The notes under the pieces are model-generated. The model did not search any database. It had not been told where the DNA came from and worked only from the letters and a program-made list of their open reading frames with translations. This document shows, in pieces, positions 25,120 through 38,135 of a DNA stretch of 64,000 nt; within the stretch, counting starts at the first letter, position 1; each line of letters starts with the position of its first letter. The stretch is taken from assembly GCA_013398175.1 (NCBI GenBank), contig VZRZ01006827.1, positions 1,032,406 through 1,096,405 on the forward strand, given 5' to 3'. The DNA comes from Climacteris rufus (lineage: Eukaryota; Chordata; Aves; Passeriformes; Climacteridae). Position numbers and translations under genes: made by a program.

Positions 25120-25440
25120 GATAGTGTTATATTACCGCGATGCCCCGTTATTTCGGCTTATCCCGGTAATCAGTCGAGACGCAGAATTAATGAGAGCTGG
25201 AGTCCGAAAGTTCTTGTTCAGAGCAAGGGCGGAAAAGGGGGAAAACCCCTTTCGTTTAATTCTTATATACACTTTTAGAAATCACAGATCATTGGAGAAA
25301 GTTAACACTTCCGTCTCTAACTATATTGGTTACAAGAAGTGTCCGTCAAAGGGATCTGTGTCCATGGGAAAGGAATGTAAAAAGATAATTTTTACAACAA
25401 CATAGCTATGTTTACAGAAATCGTCCTTGAGACTGTCTAA
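25120..25440 (-). mobile_element. Possible LTR fragment, unusually CpG-rich, probably minus orientation
   Basis: About 300 bases are rich in CpG (CCGCGATGCCCCG, TTTCGGC, CCCGG, GTCGAGACGC, GTCCG) inside an otherwise CpG-poor intron. The motifs read on the minus strand (TTACCGGGATAAGCCGAAAT, then GGGGCATCGCGGTAA) resemble the R/U5 part of passerine endogenous-retrovirus LTRs as I remember them. So do the later ATTGGTTACAAGAAG and GTCCTTGAGACTGTCTAACA. Clean TG/CA ends and a target duplication were not found. An overlapping + strand ORF (24992-25405) is judged non-coding. Confidence 0.4.
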
Positions 25441-28384
25441 CAGAGAAAACTAGCTATTTTACAGTGAAAAATGGGCAACAGTGTTATTGAAATTCTTGGA
25501 ATCCTCCTCCTCCAAAATCCCTTGTTTTCTAACAAATACAGCAGAGTTTCTTTCCTTTTAGGAACAATAAGGTTTTTCATTGTCAGAAATGCTCATCCTT
25601 CCCTACCCTCTATATAAACCATGAGATAGAGGTTATGAAGAAGCAGATGGGGACAATGGGAAAACAAACTCATGCCATTTGAAATACAAAGGTTTTCCTC
25701 CTTTATATACTCAGAATTACTTGTGCTTGTGGGCGCACCTTGTCACTTGTCAGCCTGCATGGATGAGCAATATACACAGAAAGAACAATTCGAGCAGGAC
25801 GGTCTTCACCGGATAAAAAAAGCAAAGCATTAGTTACCTGGGAGGCAGGAAGACTGGCATGTTTTTTCCCCCAATGACAGTTTATAACAAGCAAATATTT
25901 GCTGATAATGTCTGACAATATAGCCACAGGAAGAAGTAGATGAGGTAATTCTAGGTAGTATCCTTTACTGTCAGAGGGAACCATGGCTTTCTAAAGTGAT
26001 TAAACTGTTGGTGGCAAAGCCATTGAGGATGCTAAAAAGGGAAGATTTATTAGTAAAACACCCACTACTGCCTTAGAGGCTGCTTTCTGTCACACTATCT
26101 GCAAGGTAACTGCAGACAACAAGAAAAGTTCCTGAATTCATGCCAGTAAGTCCCAAGGAAATCATGCTCATGCGTTTTCGGTATCTGTCAGCCCCTGCTC
26201 CCTGAGAACTTGTGAACCAGTTTTGACACAGCGATTGCAGTCTCAGAGATGTCAAAGCATCCTAAATACACAAGGTGTATTTAACATCCCAGTGGGGGAT
26301 GGATGGCAGTGGTGCAGAAGTGGGCCCAAGTGTTGTGCGTGGGGGGATATTGTGGTGGGAGGGCTATGGGGAACATATTAGGGAACCTGAAGCTGTAGAG
26401 CTTCATGAAGGGGTGAAAGCTCCCTTGGTTTCTCAGGCTATGAAACAAGTAATTTTTATCCTAAGAAATATTCAAGAGAGCTTTGCAACTACTTGTCTGG
26501 ACGTTCTGCTTAATGGCATATTCTCATTTATCTGCTGGCCTAAGTCTTTCTATAAGTTTCTGTCCCCTAAAGATCCCCCTCCAAACTGCTGGAGCCCAAC
26601 ATACCGAGCTCAGACTACCTTTAACATTCCCAAACACCTGCATCAGAGGGAAAAGCAGATGGTGTAAACTCATTCATACCAGAATTATCCCATGTGAAGG
26701 CTCCTCAATTAACTGCCAGCTAGATGTGAGTAGTTCCATCACCTCTGCACTACCCACAGGGTGAAGGAGAAGAAGCCAGGAGCTAATATCTGTCCTCTGG
26801 AATAGCCTCCATCTGGCAGAAGACCACAGCTGAAGCTCCTTTGAGGAAGCTTTCTTCATGGCATAAGTAACATGGCAGCCTTTAAAGGGGATAGTGAACT
26901 GTCAGAAGGAATTTACAAACATGACTCATTTTCTTACAACTAAGGGTGTCATGCCTTTTAATCTCCTTTCTGGGAATTTGTTTGAAACCTGTTGTGAACC
27001 CACGGGTATACTTGTGTTTGCTTGTCTCGGTTTATTTGTTTATGTGTATCACTTCCAGGACTATTGGGGATTTGTCTTGGATACGCTAATGAAATGCTTA
27101 GATGAACACATGGATGCCCTGTGCAAATGAGGTGTAGGAGGGGGAATCACAGTGCAGTAATGAGGGGAAGGAGATCTAAGCTTAGTTTTGGATGAGGAAG
27201 CTTTGCTGGCCAGAGCCACATGTACTGCCAGCAGAAGACAGGTGTACTCCACAGGAGAAGCAGAATAAATCTGATTTTGAGCAGTACCATCATCATTTTG
27301 TATCCACAGCACGTCTGTCCATGTGTTCATTCGTGCATCTGTTGTACACCAAGGTCTTTGTGCTGCAGCAAGCCTTGAGTTTTGTAAGCAGTTGCAGGTC
27401 TACACCTAATAAGCCATATGTTGCAAAATGGCTCTGAAGTGCCAAAATAAGGAACGTGAAACAGAAAGGTGAACTGTACTAGAAGTGAAGAAATACATGG
27501 GGCATGAGACAACGAAAAGGAACAAATCCTGCCTTAAGATTCATACTGTGAGGTGGGTAGCTTTTCCCATGATAACAGAACCCTGTTATTTCCTGATGCA
27601 AGTTAAACAAAACCCCACTTGTGTGAATCTTTCCTTCTCTTGCTTTCTCTCTCATTCGTCTTCCTTCCCATACATGGGCATTGATTGCCTTATTTACTGG
27701 TACTGTCCCTGACAAAAACTGTATTAAAAGGGTTAAATTTAAATGCAGTACAGCTCAGTCTGATTTCATTCAGGAGCAGGACCTACAGCCAGTGGTTGAC
27801 CAGACCATTGTGTCCTCTATTTGCATCACTCTAAAACTATGGTTTTTCAGCGATGCAGTTTTAGTGGTTGACGAGAAACTTAGTGGATGTGTTTCTTAGA
27901 CTGACCAGTTCTGATTTTTGAAGTTTTTTGCATTAAGCAGGACTTGGCCTTTGAACTTGATGTGAAGGAATGTGTAATCAAAGAATTTTATAAAGAAAGT
28001 TGAGGTATGTTCACTGTGGTTGAATTACTGGGTTCATTGACTCAGCCAATCTGAGACAGTCATGTTCACCTCCGGGTAGAATAGAAATCTGCAATGTCTC
28101 CCAGGGCAGGCAAGCAAATGAACTGCAGGTCTTGTTGGAGATGAGCAAATGAAAGTATGTCAGCCAGACAAAGATAACAGAAGGCTTTCCTGACATACTT
28201 CTTGTATCCAGGTATCCATAAGACCCAGGAGATATTACACAGCACAAAGGTCAGAATTCTGGCATATTCTGTGTAGTATTTTCTCTTCCTCTAAATATCA
28301 CACATGTACCCTAGTTTAATCAAGAACCGGCTGTTCATCTGTCCACTACTTGCTTTTTATCACTTTAAGGAGCAAGAAACCTGC

Positions 28385-28431
28385 ATGTATGTGTGTGTAT
28401 ATACACATGTATGCATGTACACATATATATA
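28385..28431. repeat. Alternating TG/TA/CA purine-pyrimidine tract
   Basis: Mixed TGTG, TATA and CACA dinucleotides over about 45 bases, a potential Z-DNA-forming or slippage-prone tract. Confidence 0.7.
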
Positions 28432-29588
28432 ATCATATTTGATACAACATCATACATGAACACAGTAGGGAAGCAGTCCATCATGTGTGACTTTCCATCA
28501 TAACAGTTGTTCTTCAATTCAACATGTTTTTCTTTCATTGATCTCATTAGGTGAATCTTTTCCCCCTTTATGCCCATCCCTTAAGAATCCTGTGATTCTG
28601 TTTGAAGACTGCAGCAGAGTGTAACCCAGAGATCGCTGCAGTCTGTTCATTTTGGTAAGGGTTGAAAAAATCCTAATTCACCAGCCATGCCTGTTGGGGA
28701 CAAGAGGTCTAAAGCATTACAGTTTGAATTGCAGATCTGTGCAACTGTACTCAGAAGAGTGAGGCAAATGCTGCTCAGCCCTGGTGTCAGGGTTGACTGC
28801 CTGCTGCCCCCACTGATGCTCATGAGAAGTAGCTTGAAGCTACCGGAAGGGCATTCATGGCAACACAGGTCTTTGCATGGGCTTTACATGAGCTGCAAAT
28901 CCTGCCTAAGAATCTAAGCAAATGCTTAGTTTTCTGGACAGTTTTGTTGTCTGTGCTGCTTGTGCTGTCCCAGTTAAATAGTGTTACCCAAAATAACTAA
29001 TTTAATATGTGTGCAAGCATGTCTCTGCAGATAGTAGTCACAGCAGTGTCTGTGGAGCAAAGCATCCCCAACGATGTGCATATCTGGGATTTGGGGTTTT
29101 AGTTCTTCTAATGAAAAAAAAAGTCATGAAATGTGGAAACTTGGGTGGAGATTGACTGACTTCTCTGCAACTTTTCGTCTCCTACATCCTGTTCCTATAT
29201 CCATTGCTCCTCTGTTCCTACCCTGTCAGTTTTCCCCCTTGCTTTCTTTTCAACCTCTGTTTTTTAAAAATGAACCTCCTGAGTTACACTTTTCCAATTT
29301 TAGATATAATATTTCATACTCTCCTATCTCATGTGGTTCTGAGAAGTCATAGATGTGAAACCAACAACATTTGGTCCCTGGCAATTGTCCCTACCTTCTC
29401 AAGGCTGAACTCAATGTTCAATCCCCAACGTGGACAGAGAAAATAAGTAGCTACCTGAAAAAGAACTGTGGCAAAAGTATTGGGTTCTCTGTAGGACACA
29501 GAAGAAGAAAAACATTTTCTCCTTACTCATCATGTAATAGTATGAATTTTGCTACAGTAATAAAATATTTCAACAGTCTCTGAAGATG

Positions 29589-29648
29589 CAGAGTGTATAA
29601 TTTATTGTGTATTGTACATTATACCTTACAGAGTGTATAATTTATTGT
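29589..29648 (+). repeat. 20-bp direct repeat, 40-bp period
   Basis: CAGAGTGTATAATTTATTGT occurs at 29589-29608 and again at 29629-29648, identical, with 20 bases between. This suggests a small local duplication. Confidence 0.8.
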
Positions 29649-30539
29649 TTCTTCAGTATGCAGTCTTATAAGTATGCAGTCATACTTATCATGAGATTAT
29701 GAAGTTAAATTTATTTATATCATATTTTTTAAATTGCCAGAGCCAAATGTGTAGTCTATTTATACTTGATCCATTAATGAGAGAACTTACTTGGCAGGCA
29801 CAAAAATAAGAAAAGAAAAATGTATTTCAGTCCTTTCTGGGATTCTAGGTTTGGGAGAATATTTACACATAGGAAAGTTTCAGAATTTTAATCTTTTTAA
29901 TTCCCCATCATCTAATGTGCTATTTTAGAAGTATGGGATGGAAGAGAGCACACTGTTCTTCTGTTGATCACAGTTTTGCCCTTAGAAAGCTGTTTCAAAC
30001 TGTGCAAAGGACAGGAATAGGGAGACAAGATCCAGCTCAGAAACCTCTATCTTTCTCTTGATTTGCACCTTGCCACTGAGTTTGCAAAATCCCTGTGTAC
30101 ACAGAGCTATAATGGAAACAGCTGTACCTCTGTGGATTCTTTAATTTCTGGTTTACAGGAGGTTTGAATGTACTTGTCTATCCCGGACTATCATGATAGA
30201 GAGTATATAGTCTGTATGAGATTTAGATGTGTGTTTTTTCTCTACCCCTTTTATCAGTGGCCCTGTCACACACAAATCCTTCTTTACATGATGCAAGCTG
30301 ACACCCTTTGTGCTGTCCTGGTCAATTCTTCAGGTAGCTACTAGGCAGTTACTATTTGTTTCTTCCCCTCAAAGGCAGCACCTCAAAGGCCCCTTGGTCT
30401 CTCACACAATCAGTGCAAAACTGGGGAAAGATTCTAACTGTATTTCTCTCTCTCCCCTTGTTCTCAACTTCTTTCAGTTTCTGTAACATATTATACCTAC
30501 CACTCTTTGTTACTCCCCTTGATATCTTACCATCGCTCC

Positions 30540-30625
30540 ATAGTTTGAAAACAGGCTCCTGGAGGTCACTGATGAATGAGCAACATTTAAAAGTTAGATA
30601 TAAAATGAAAAATTATTGTCTCTGA
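30540..30625 (+). pseudogene. Very weak candidate DNAH fragment (AAA3 P-G-G ... R-F-L-R-H-F)
   Basis: One frame shows QAPGGH. Another, shifted by an indel, shows LMNEQHLKVRYKMKNYCL. Together they loosely resemble the A-P-P-G-G-G-R-N-x-[IV]-[ST]-x-R-[FL]-x-R-H-F segment that follows AAA3 Walker B. The position between 23.9 and 46.8 kb is correct. The residue matches are few and need a frameshift. Confidence 0.15.
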
Positions 30626-31436
30626 AATTATTATTTCAGAAGTGTTAGTCTAACATTTGGGGAGTGTTGTTATTTCTACTCCTTGCATCAGTGCTCTTGG
30701 AAAACAGCATAAGCATTAAAAAAAAAATTGAGATACGTGAAGAAGACCGTACCTTCAGCGCTAGCACAATTATTTCAGTTCTATTGCTCACTGAACAGGA
30801 CTTTTTAACAGCAAAATCAAAATTCTTGCCAAGAAATTAAGGTGTTTTTTTCAAGAATTAAGGAGTATTCTGTGATTTAAAAGAAATTAAAACAAATACT
30901 GATAAAAAACAGAAATCACTTAAATGAATAACAGACATTTTTAATAAATCTTTTCTATTGAAAAGTGCTAAAACATAAATAATTATTTGACTTCTGGTTT
31001 TCTTATTATTTTATTCTATTTAATTTTTTAAACAAAATGCTCTATATTAATTTATTCTGTTATTGCTCTAGTAATATCTGCTGTTTTATTTCCTAGTCAG
31101 AAGTTCCTGTAAACTCAATAGTATAAATATATATAGCTTTATACCATATACATAGCCTTATACCCATCATGCAACTCACACTTTATGTCAAAGTCTTGTT
31201 TACCTTCTCCAGTCTGTTTTCATCTTAAGTTTGGGAACATTTCAGAGACAAAGAAGGGAGCTGACTGTAGAGAAAATTTACATTTGGTAATTTACTTTTG
31301 AAATTAAGCATTCTTGATCAGAAGGTAGCCACCTTAAAAAAGCCAGTCCACTTATAGCCTCATAACATGGTGGGGGATTTGAATGAGTCCTGCTAGGAAC
31401 AAAGGAGCACAATGGGAAGCCATGAGGATCATGTGA

Positions 31437-31624
31437 CACTGGAACAGTTTCCCACAGAAGTTGGGGGTGCCCCATTCCTGGAAGTTTTCAAGGCCAGGCT
31501 GGATGGGCCTTTGTGCAACCTGGTCAAGTGGAAGGTGTTCCTGCCCACCACAGGAGGGTTGGGACCAAATGATCTTTAAGATTCCTTCCACCCCAAACCA
31601 ATCTGTGATTCTGTGATTCTATGA
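31437..31624 (+). mobile_element. CR1 LINE, 3' end fragment
   Basis: The sequence from CACTGGAACAGTTTCCCACA through the 'GGAAGTTTTCAAGGCCAGGC' segment to the terminal GTGATTCTGTGATTCTATGA repeats is the 3' terminus of an avian CR1 retrotransposon, the truncated form typical of most CR1 copies. No coding capacity remains. Confidence 0.92.
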
Positions 31625-34600
31625 AGGACAAGTTTATTTCACAGCCCAAGAAAAGAAGGATGCAGAAGGAGTTCCGAGGACGGAGGAGAAGATATCTCCT
31701 GAATGCTTTAAAGAGTCTGATGCTTTAAATTGATAAGCAAACTGAATCAGAGAAAAGCAGGTAGGAGTTGGACTATTTTACTTATATTTATTTCTTGTGC
31801 CATCTTTATGTGTCAGAGCAGTAGGGTTAGAACCCTCTGCAAATCCTGTTGGACTTCTAGATTACTGCATGTTTGTGGAGAATTGCATGGCAAAGCAAAG
31901 AGGCTGCAAGGCTTTTGCACTGGTGAAGTCTTGGGTCAAGCAGTGTAAAGCGACTGGTGGTCCTGAGAGCAGGGCAATCACACCCTGTACCCCTGTCTCT
32001 GCAAGGGGCTAAAGAGAGCCTGTGCAGAGGAAGCTGACAAGGAACCAGAAGACATGGAGTTGCCAAGCACAGCCAAAGCATGAATCAATATTTATACTCA
32101 TTTTATTTGAGAATTCTCACCAACTGTTAATAGTTATTTGCAAGAGAAAAACAGTTGTCCAACACTGACAATTGGGAATCTTGTGTATTAGTGAAGAAAA
32201 TTACATTGATCTCTCACCCCCACTCAGATTTTGTTGCCCCTCTCTCACTGCTCTCTGTCTTTAGCCCTGCTAGGTTGGGATGGCACTCAGACTGTCAGAC
32301 AGCACCATGTTTCAGATCACAACAGTGACTCTCTGTCTTGTGCTTTTTTTCATGTGTGAATAGAGCCATGCTATTCTCTCACAGCAAGCCATAAAGAAGC
32401 TGAACTACCAGATGGACTGGTCTAGCACCAGTCACACTACACTTTTCTACAATTCAGTCTTCATCAAATTCTGCCCTCCTCCTATCCCTGCCTCGCCTTC
32501 CCAGGGTAGTAGTTTTATAACTGGAACAAAACTGCAATGAGGCTTTTGAGCCTTCTGACACTGCAGTCCAGGCTCTTTCCTTGCCCACTGTACATTTTCA
32601 GTTGAAATTTAGCAGTAGTTTTTTGGAGAACAGAGCTTCACATCTGTGACATGGACATGTCTTGATGACTTGAGGAACATGTTACTATTGTGGAAGAGGG
32701 TAGGGAGGTGAGGAAGGAGAGACAAAAGGAAGAGTTGCTCTGAGCAGAGAAGAGAGTAAGTTGACTAAATTGCTGCCAAGGCTGTTCAAACAAAATAAAA
32801 GAAGCAAGCAAAATAAAAGCAAGGAACAAGTACTGATTTTCAAGAGGGAGACTGCAAATTTTTAGTAAACAAGGGACTAAGTCCCTGCTCTGTTAGTCTG
32901 GTGTATCTGTGACAGTGATGATGGTAAAGGCACCAAAGCAAAGTTCCATGGGAAGGAGTCAGCTCCAGTTTAGGAACAGCAGGAAAGGGGGCAGCTGGGC
33001 TATGTAAACATGGCTGCATGTACAGACTCTGCCCTACAACTGGTAATGCATGTTACAAAAAGAATGGTCTTGACTGGAGGAGCACCGCCCAGTAAACTCC
33101 AGTGTCTTGGAAGACACATGGGTGAAGGACATTCTCCTGAATAGTGGGTCTGCTTGTCTGAAGGCAGGCAGGAGGATGGGAGAAAGCAATTTATTCCTTT
33201 AATGTTTTTCCTCTGTCTGATTGGCAGTCCAGAAATTAGGCCTGTTCCAGTAATTTCTTTGAGAATGCAAATCTTAATTCGCTGTTTGTTAAATGCTTAA
33301 CTAACGTCTGAGATCATTATTTTAAACTCAAGCTGCCAGAATAAACACTGTCAGGAATCCATTTGCTTTAGAGAACAGCTCTTCCTGACAGCAGCAGAGA
33401 TGCAAACAGTTACCTTTTAATACCAGGCTGTGAAAAGCTCACCCCACCCCCCCAACCCAGCTCCTCACTTTCATTTGCAGTAAACAGCATCACCTCTCCT
33501 TATCCTATGCTATGACTCTGTTCTGCTTTCTGAGGCATACTTAATAGCAGAGGGTTAGCATGGTGTGCTTTATGTCCTCCATTAAAGAGAGTTTGTGGTG
33601 GGAGAGAAGGCAGATTCATTGGGTTTGAAGTTTTGGCAAGGACATGAAAGGAAAATTAAGTCAATTTTGGTTTTGATTTAGGAAGACAGGGGTGTTGTAC
33701 TAGTCGAGGACATATTCTTGGTTGCAGCTATGGCCCCTCCTGGTGGTAGAAGGCACACAGGTCTCCCTGTCCTTTCTTGATGTAATCTCCACAGATGCCT
33801 TCCCTAACGAAAACAAGACAAGTGTCTTTCCTGTCAAGCTCCTTTCCTCAGGAGCTGACTGAGCATTTTGATGCAGAATTTTACTCTTTTCTGAAATCAT
33901 ATCCAAGCTTAAAAGCTTAACAACTATTTATCTTCCTTTCTCTGACCATATTGACAGAAATATGAGCCAAACTCTGTCAAGAATTTGCACCCCAAGGAAG
34001 TCAATGGGACTTCTGCATCTGTGCAGAAGAATGAAAACAGTACTATATGATTTTTCCAATAAAGATAACAAAAAGCCCTCATAGGCATTCATGAAAATAA
34101 TTTCTCAATGGCTTTCAGGGTTTTAAGCCATGTATTAGCTATATCCTACATTTAGGTCATAACCAAGGTCTGTTTAATGTGCTATTCCATATCCAAATTA
34201 ACCAAGAGCAAAAGATTTGGTGGGAAGGAATAATACTTTCACTGTAGGCAAATGCAGCATGCCCTGCTAAGCTCTCAGCCAACTTGATATATAACCCTTC
34301 TCAGAGAAAACGAATTGTGGCTAAATTGTTGCCTTATTTTATCCTTCAGTGGGAATAAAATTGGCCTATAAGAATGAAAAATTTTAATACATCTCTATTA
34401 CAATACTCTCTCCTAATTGGTATTGATCTTCCCTGTGGTACCTGAAATGCAAGAAATTATTTCAGCAGGATTTGAGCTAACAGAAATGGGAAATGGAGAG
34501 AAAGATTGACACCAAAGAAGGCGGTGGGGAAGGGTAGGGACTGACAGCATGAATGGTTTCAGCATCAAATAAAGTAAATGGTTTTTACAAGGGGAGCAAG

Positions 34601-36237
34601 TATAAAACAATCTGAGATTGAAACAGAGATGATAAATAGCTTTAATAGGAGAGAAATAGAAAAAAAATATGGAATAAGGAAAAAAATTAAGAGTCTCTAA
34701 AGAGGAAGAACATCCTTTTAGTGAGATAGCTAGGTGAACAAGCTTCAAGAATGGATTTGGTTGAGAATGTAGCTCATGTCCAGCAAGATCCAATGAAGTG
34801 CTAGAACACCCTGTTGGCAGGTCAGAGGCTCTGGAAAGCAGCTGGTGCCAGAACCTTGCCACGAAACACCTCTGCAGGTGGCAATGTCCTACAAAGAGGT
34901 AAGATTAAAGGAATTCCTGAACTTAGTTGATGCACACCTTGGCATTTTTATTTAGTTTTTCTTGCCTCCCCTGCAGTTTAGAAAGTTCAAAATATCCTAA
35001 ACTCCATTGTGCCAAACAAGCAAAGACACTCTCCCCTACAGCAAGCAGTGCTTGACAACCCAATCGTCTGCATACAAGGTAATGTTGTTTGCTAATAATA
35101 CAACCCCAAATGTACTTATCTTGCAACAGAGCACCAAGTAATTAATTATAAAGCTGAAACATACAGCTTTCTTGAAATGGAGAACAGCATTAGTTCTGAA
35201 ACATAAGATTTGTAATTTAGTGAAGGTATTCAGCATTCTGTGGAAAGCCTGGTTGATTACAGTTTTTCAGAAGTATAGTCTCATCCTTGTAAACAGAGCA
35301 AGGTAATAATGAGGCTCTCTGTCACTGTGTCATCATAGAATACAGAGGGCAAAACTTCATTACGCTCTTTTGACTCACCTTCCATCAATGTGAGCGAGAT
35401 AAACACAGGGACCCAAAATACTTCATCAGTTCCTGGATGTGTTATTTAGTTGCTTGGTGAAAAGTTCTCCATTCTTTTTCTGCAGCTGTGGAGGGAAACC
35501 ACAGAGACAGGAAAACCATCAAACATGAGCAAAGTGGACTGTATACAAATTTTCACAAAGTGCTATGCAGCTTTGATGTGCATGTCTTAAACAAATTGAA
35601 CGAGGTGCATTTTTTTTCCTGTTTAGCTTTCTTTGTATGTATTATTTAACCACATTCTTTGGCAGTTGTGGAGCTACTTGGAAGACAGCACTGCAGCTAG
35701 TTCCTGAGTTTTGTCTCTGAAACCTTCCTGAGTTGAATTTGGGCACAGCCCGAAGTGACATAGAACAAATTCAGTTCTCAAACTTAATTCTGTATAGAAC
35801 ACAAAAGGTTTGAATTATTTCTCTTCTTTGCCAGGTAAACTTCAAACTCCACATTATTTGTGACTGATGTTATTGTAAAGGGAGGGAAAGGAGTTTTGGC
35901 ATGCACATTCAGAAAGAAAGAATCATATTTTACAAAGAATCAGAATCATACTTTTTTTTTAATTTTTTTTTTCTTCCTCATTCAATGCAATCCCTGGCTG
36001 TGCAACTCCTTTTTCCGGACCCTGACATCCAGCCAACAGAGGGAGCACTAGTTTAATTATAAAACCCAATTTCCACCTTTGCCAATGTTGCTGCTGGCTG
36101 CACAGATAAGAAGGTCATTATGGAAAATCTGTGCAAGCCTTTTCCCCTAAGAACTGGTGGAGGACAAAACCATTGCCAGTGGTACAAAAAGGAAACCTAG
36201 TGAGGAATCATTTACAAGCCATTGTGTGCATGTGACA

Positions 36238-36290
36238 CACAAAAAAAAAAGAGGACACAAACACACACACACACATGAACATACACAAAC
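36238..36290. repeat. A-run and (CA)n microsatellite
   Basis: A ten-A run is followed by a short perfect (AC)n array and degenerate ACATACAC units. Confidence 0.85.
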
Positions 36291-36798
36291 ATGAAGCATT
36301 GCCCATTAAAACAAATGGCACCTCCCAGGGTGCAGCCCAGTCCTGGAGTTCAGCTGCTACCCATGAACAAGCAGAGCCTGCTGAGCCAGTGCAACCTTGT
36401 ATAGGATCTGGGACCATCTGTCACCTCATTTATTAGAACTGGTAAAAAAATGATGAAATTCTTTGTAAATAGTCCTTCTGGTGAATTTTGGCATTTTTTT
36501 CAATGAGGACTTAATTGCAAATCTTATTTATCCAGTCTACATACCTGTTACTCTCTACATGATGACATGATAGTAAACTGCAACAGTGAGCTGAAAAACA
36601 AACCGGGCCAAATGAAGTTTTGCATGCTTCTGTGTTTTCTTCTTTCTAAATAAGATCTTTGGTATTGTTTTGACAGGCAGTTGTACTCAGAGATTTGATC
36701 TCCCTTAATATTTTTTCATGTTCAGCATTTACTTGCTGCATCTTTAACTCAGGTTTATTCTTTCTGTTGTTCTGAAGAAGAAATTAAATGCATCAAAC

Positions 36799-36872
36799 TG
36801 ATAGATAGATACATAGATACACAGATACATAGGTACATAGATGGATACATACATACATACATACATCTATCC
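36799..36872. repeat. (GATA)n to (TACA)n compound microsatellite
   Basis: GATAGATAGATACATAGATA-type units grade into perfect TACATACATACA over about 74 bases. Confidence 0.92.
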
Positions 36873-37001
36873 GAAGACTTGTGGTTGTATGAAACTGAGA
36901 ACTTTTAATAAGGAAAAAATCTCTGGTCCTGAATTCTACTGAAGAAATTATTAGGGACACTTTTCACAGAAGAGTTGCAACACTTTAGGGAGAGAAACAC
37001 T

Positions 37002-37071
37002 GGTTTTTTTGCTGTTTGGTTTTTTTGTTGTTGTTTTGTTGTTGTTGTTGTTGTTTGTTTTGGGTTTTTTT
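37002..37071. repeat. T-rich (TTG)n tract
   Basis: T-runs and TTG triplets, mostly GTTGTTGTTGTTG, over about 70 bases. Confidence 0.88.
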
Positions 37072-38085
37072 GATGGTGCAAGCTACTGCACAAAATAGCA
37101 CAAGTAGGAGAATAAGGCCCTAAGGTTATAAGACAACTGCAAACGGCCAACACTGAGCAAAAGTTAGGTTTTATTTGGATTTGCAGTCTTCCAGAAAAAC
37201 CTTCCCTCCTACTGATTAGAGGCTTATATATCTGGCTTCTCTAGTGTAGCTCCTACAGTCTTTCCTGTCTGTAAAGGCCGACAAAGCCCTTAAAAATACC
37301 TGTAAAACATAAAATGAGAAGAAAAAATGGGGAAGATGCAAACAGGGGGTTGGTAATGTAGGAAGCAAGACCTAAGAACAAAGAAAGCCATGTATGGGTT
37401 AAAAAGATACAACAGTCTTCATGATAACGTTTTATTTCCTTTTATCACTTACTTCTTCAAATTGATTCCCTTTCTCTTTTGTTTTGTTTACAGCCATATT
37501 TAGTCTGTTGACTGATCTGGCTTATAGCTTCTCTGGCTTTATTTTCTAGAAAAATTATCAGAGGACAGATGTTTTTAACTCTGGAAAGTTTTCTTTCACA
37601 CACGTTTATAACTCTCCCTGGAGGCCAAGGACACAGGGAATTCAGGCTGCATCCAAGCTCACTTTATCAACAAAGGATTCCTAAGAGATGCACACACTTC
37701 TAAACAAGATTTGGGCGAACTCTTGGCTGATAAGCAAGGGCTGCTGTTTGATATCAGTGTATCCAGTTTCGTGCAGATAAACCTTAGCTCTAATGTGGTG
37801 CTTTGAAACATCAATATAGATGTACTTTTATTTTTTTTTAAACCTTTTCCTATTCCATTTCTCACCTTGCTTGAATTCCATTAAAGTTTTGGGCAACAAC
37901 ATACATGAATAACCAAGCTGTGGCTGCTGTTTATTAAATCTTCTTACACCTTCCCCAGAAGGCATTTTTCAGCATACTTTCTGAGTAGTATGTTCTCTTT
38001 GAAATAGCTAAATGTAATCCATGTGTTTTTGTGACTCCGTAAAGTGCAAGAAGAAATCTGTATTCACAAGCAAAAAAAAAAAAAA

Positions 38086-38135
38086 NNNNNNNNNNNNNNN
38101 NNNNNNNNNNNNNNNNNNNNNNNNNNNNNNNNNNN
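38086..38135. other. Run of 50 N (assembly gap)
   Basis: Exactly 50 N flanked by A-runs on both sides (CAAAAAAAAAAAAAA on the left, AAAAAAATG on the right). The true content is probably a longer A-rich tract or a retroposon tail. ORFs reported across it are artefacts. Confidence 0.97.

Larger units (their letters stand above)
23955..31436 (+). other. Putative dynein intron(s) 3' of the AAA3 Walker B exon
   Basis: Contains the LTR-like patch at 25.1 kb, an alternating purine/pyrimidine run (28385-28431), a 20-bp direct repeat (29589-29648) and the very weak AAA3 fragment at 30540. Nothing else was identified. Confidence 0.45.

Noticed and set aside
24992..25405. 137-codon + strand ORF
   Set aside because: Covers the CpG-rich LTR-like patch. 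The peptide matches nothing recognisable and the element appears to lie on the other strand.
34413..34862. 149-codon minus-strand ORF
   Set aside because: Low-complexity Phe/Ser/Leu composition with no splice context; likely chance in AT-rich DNA.
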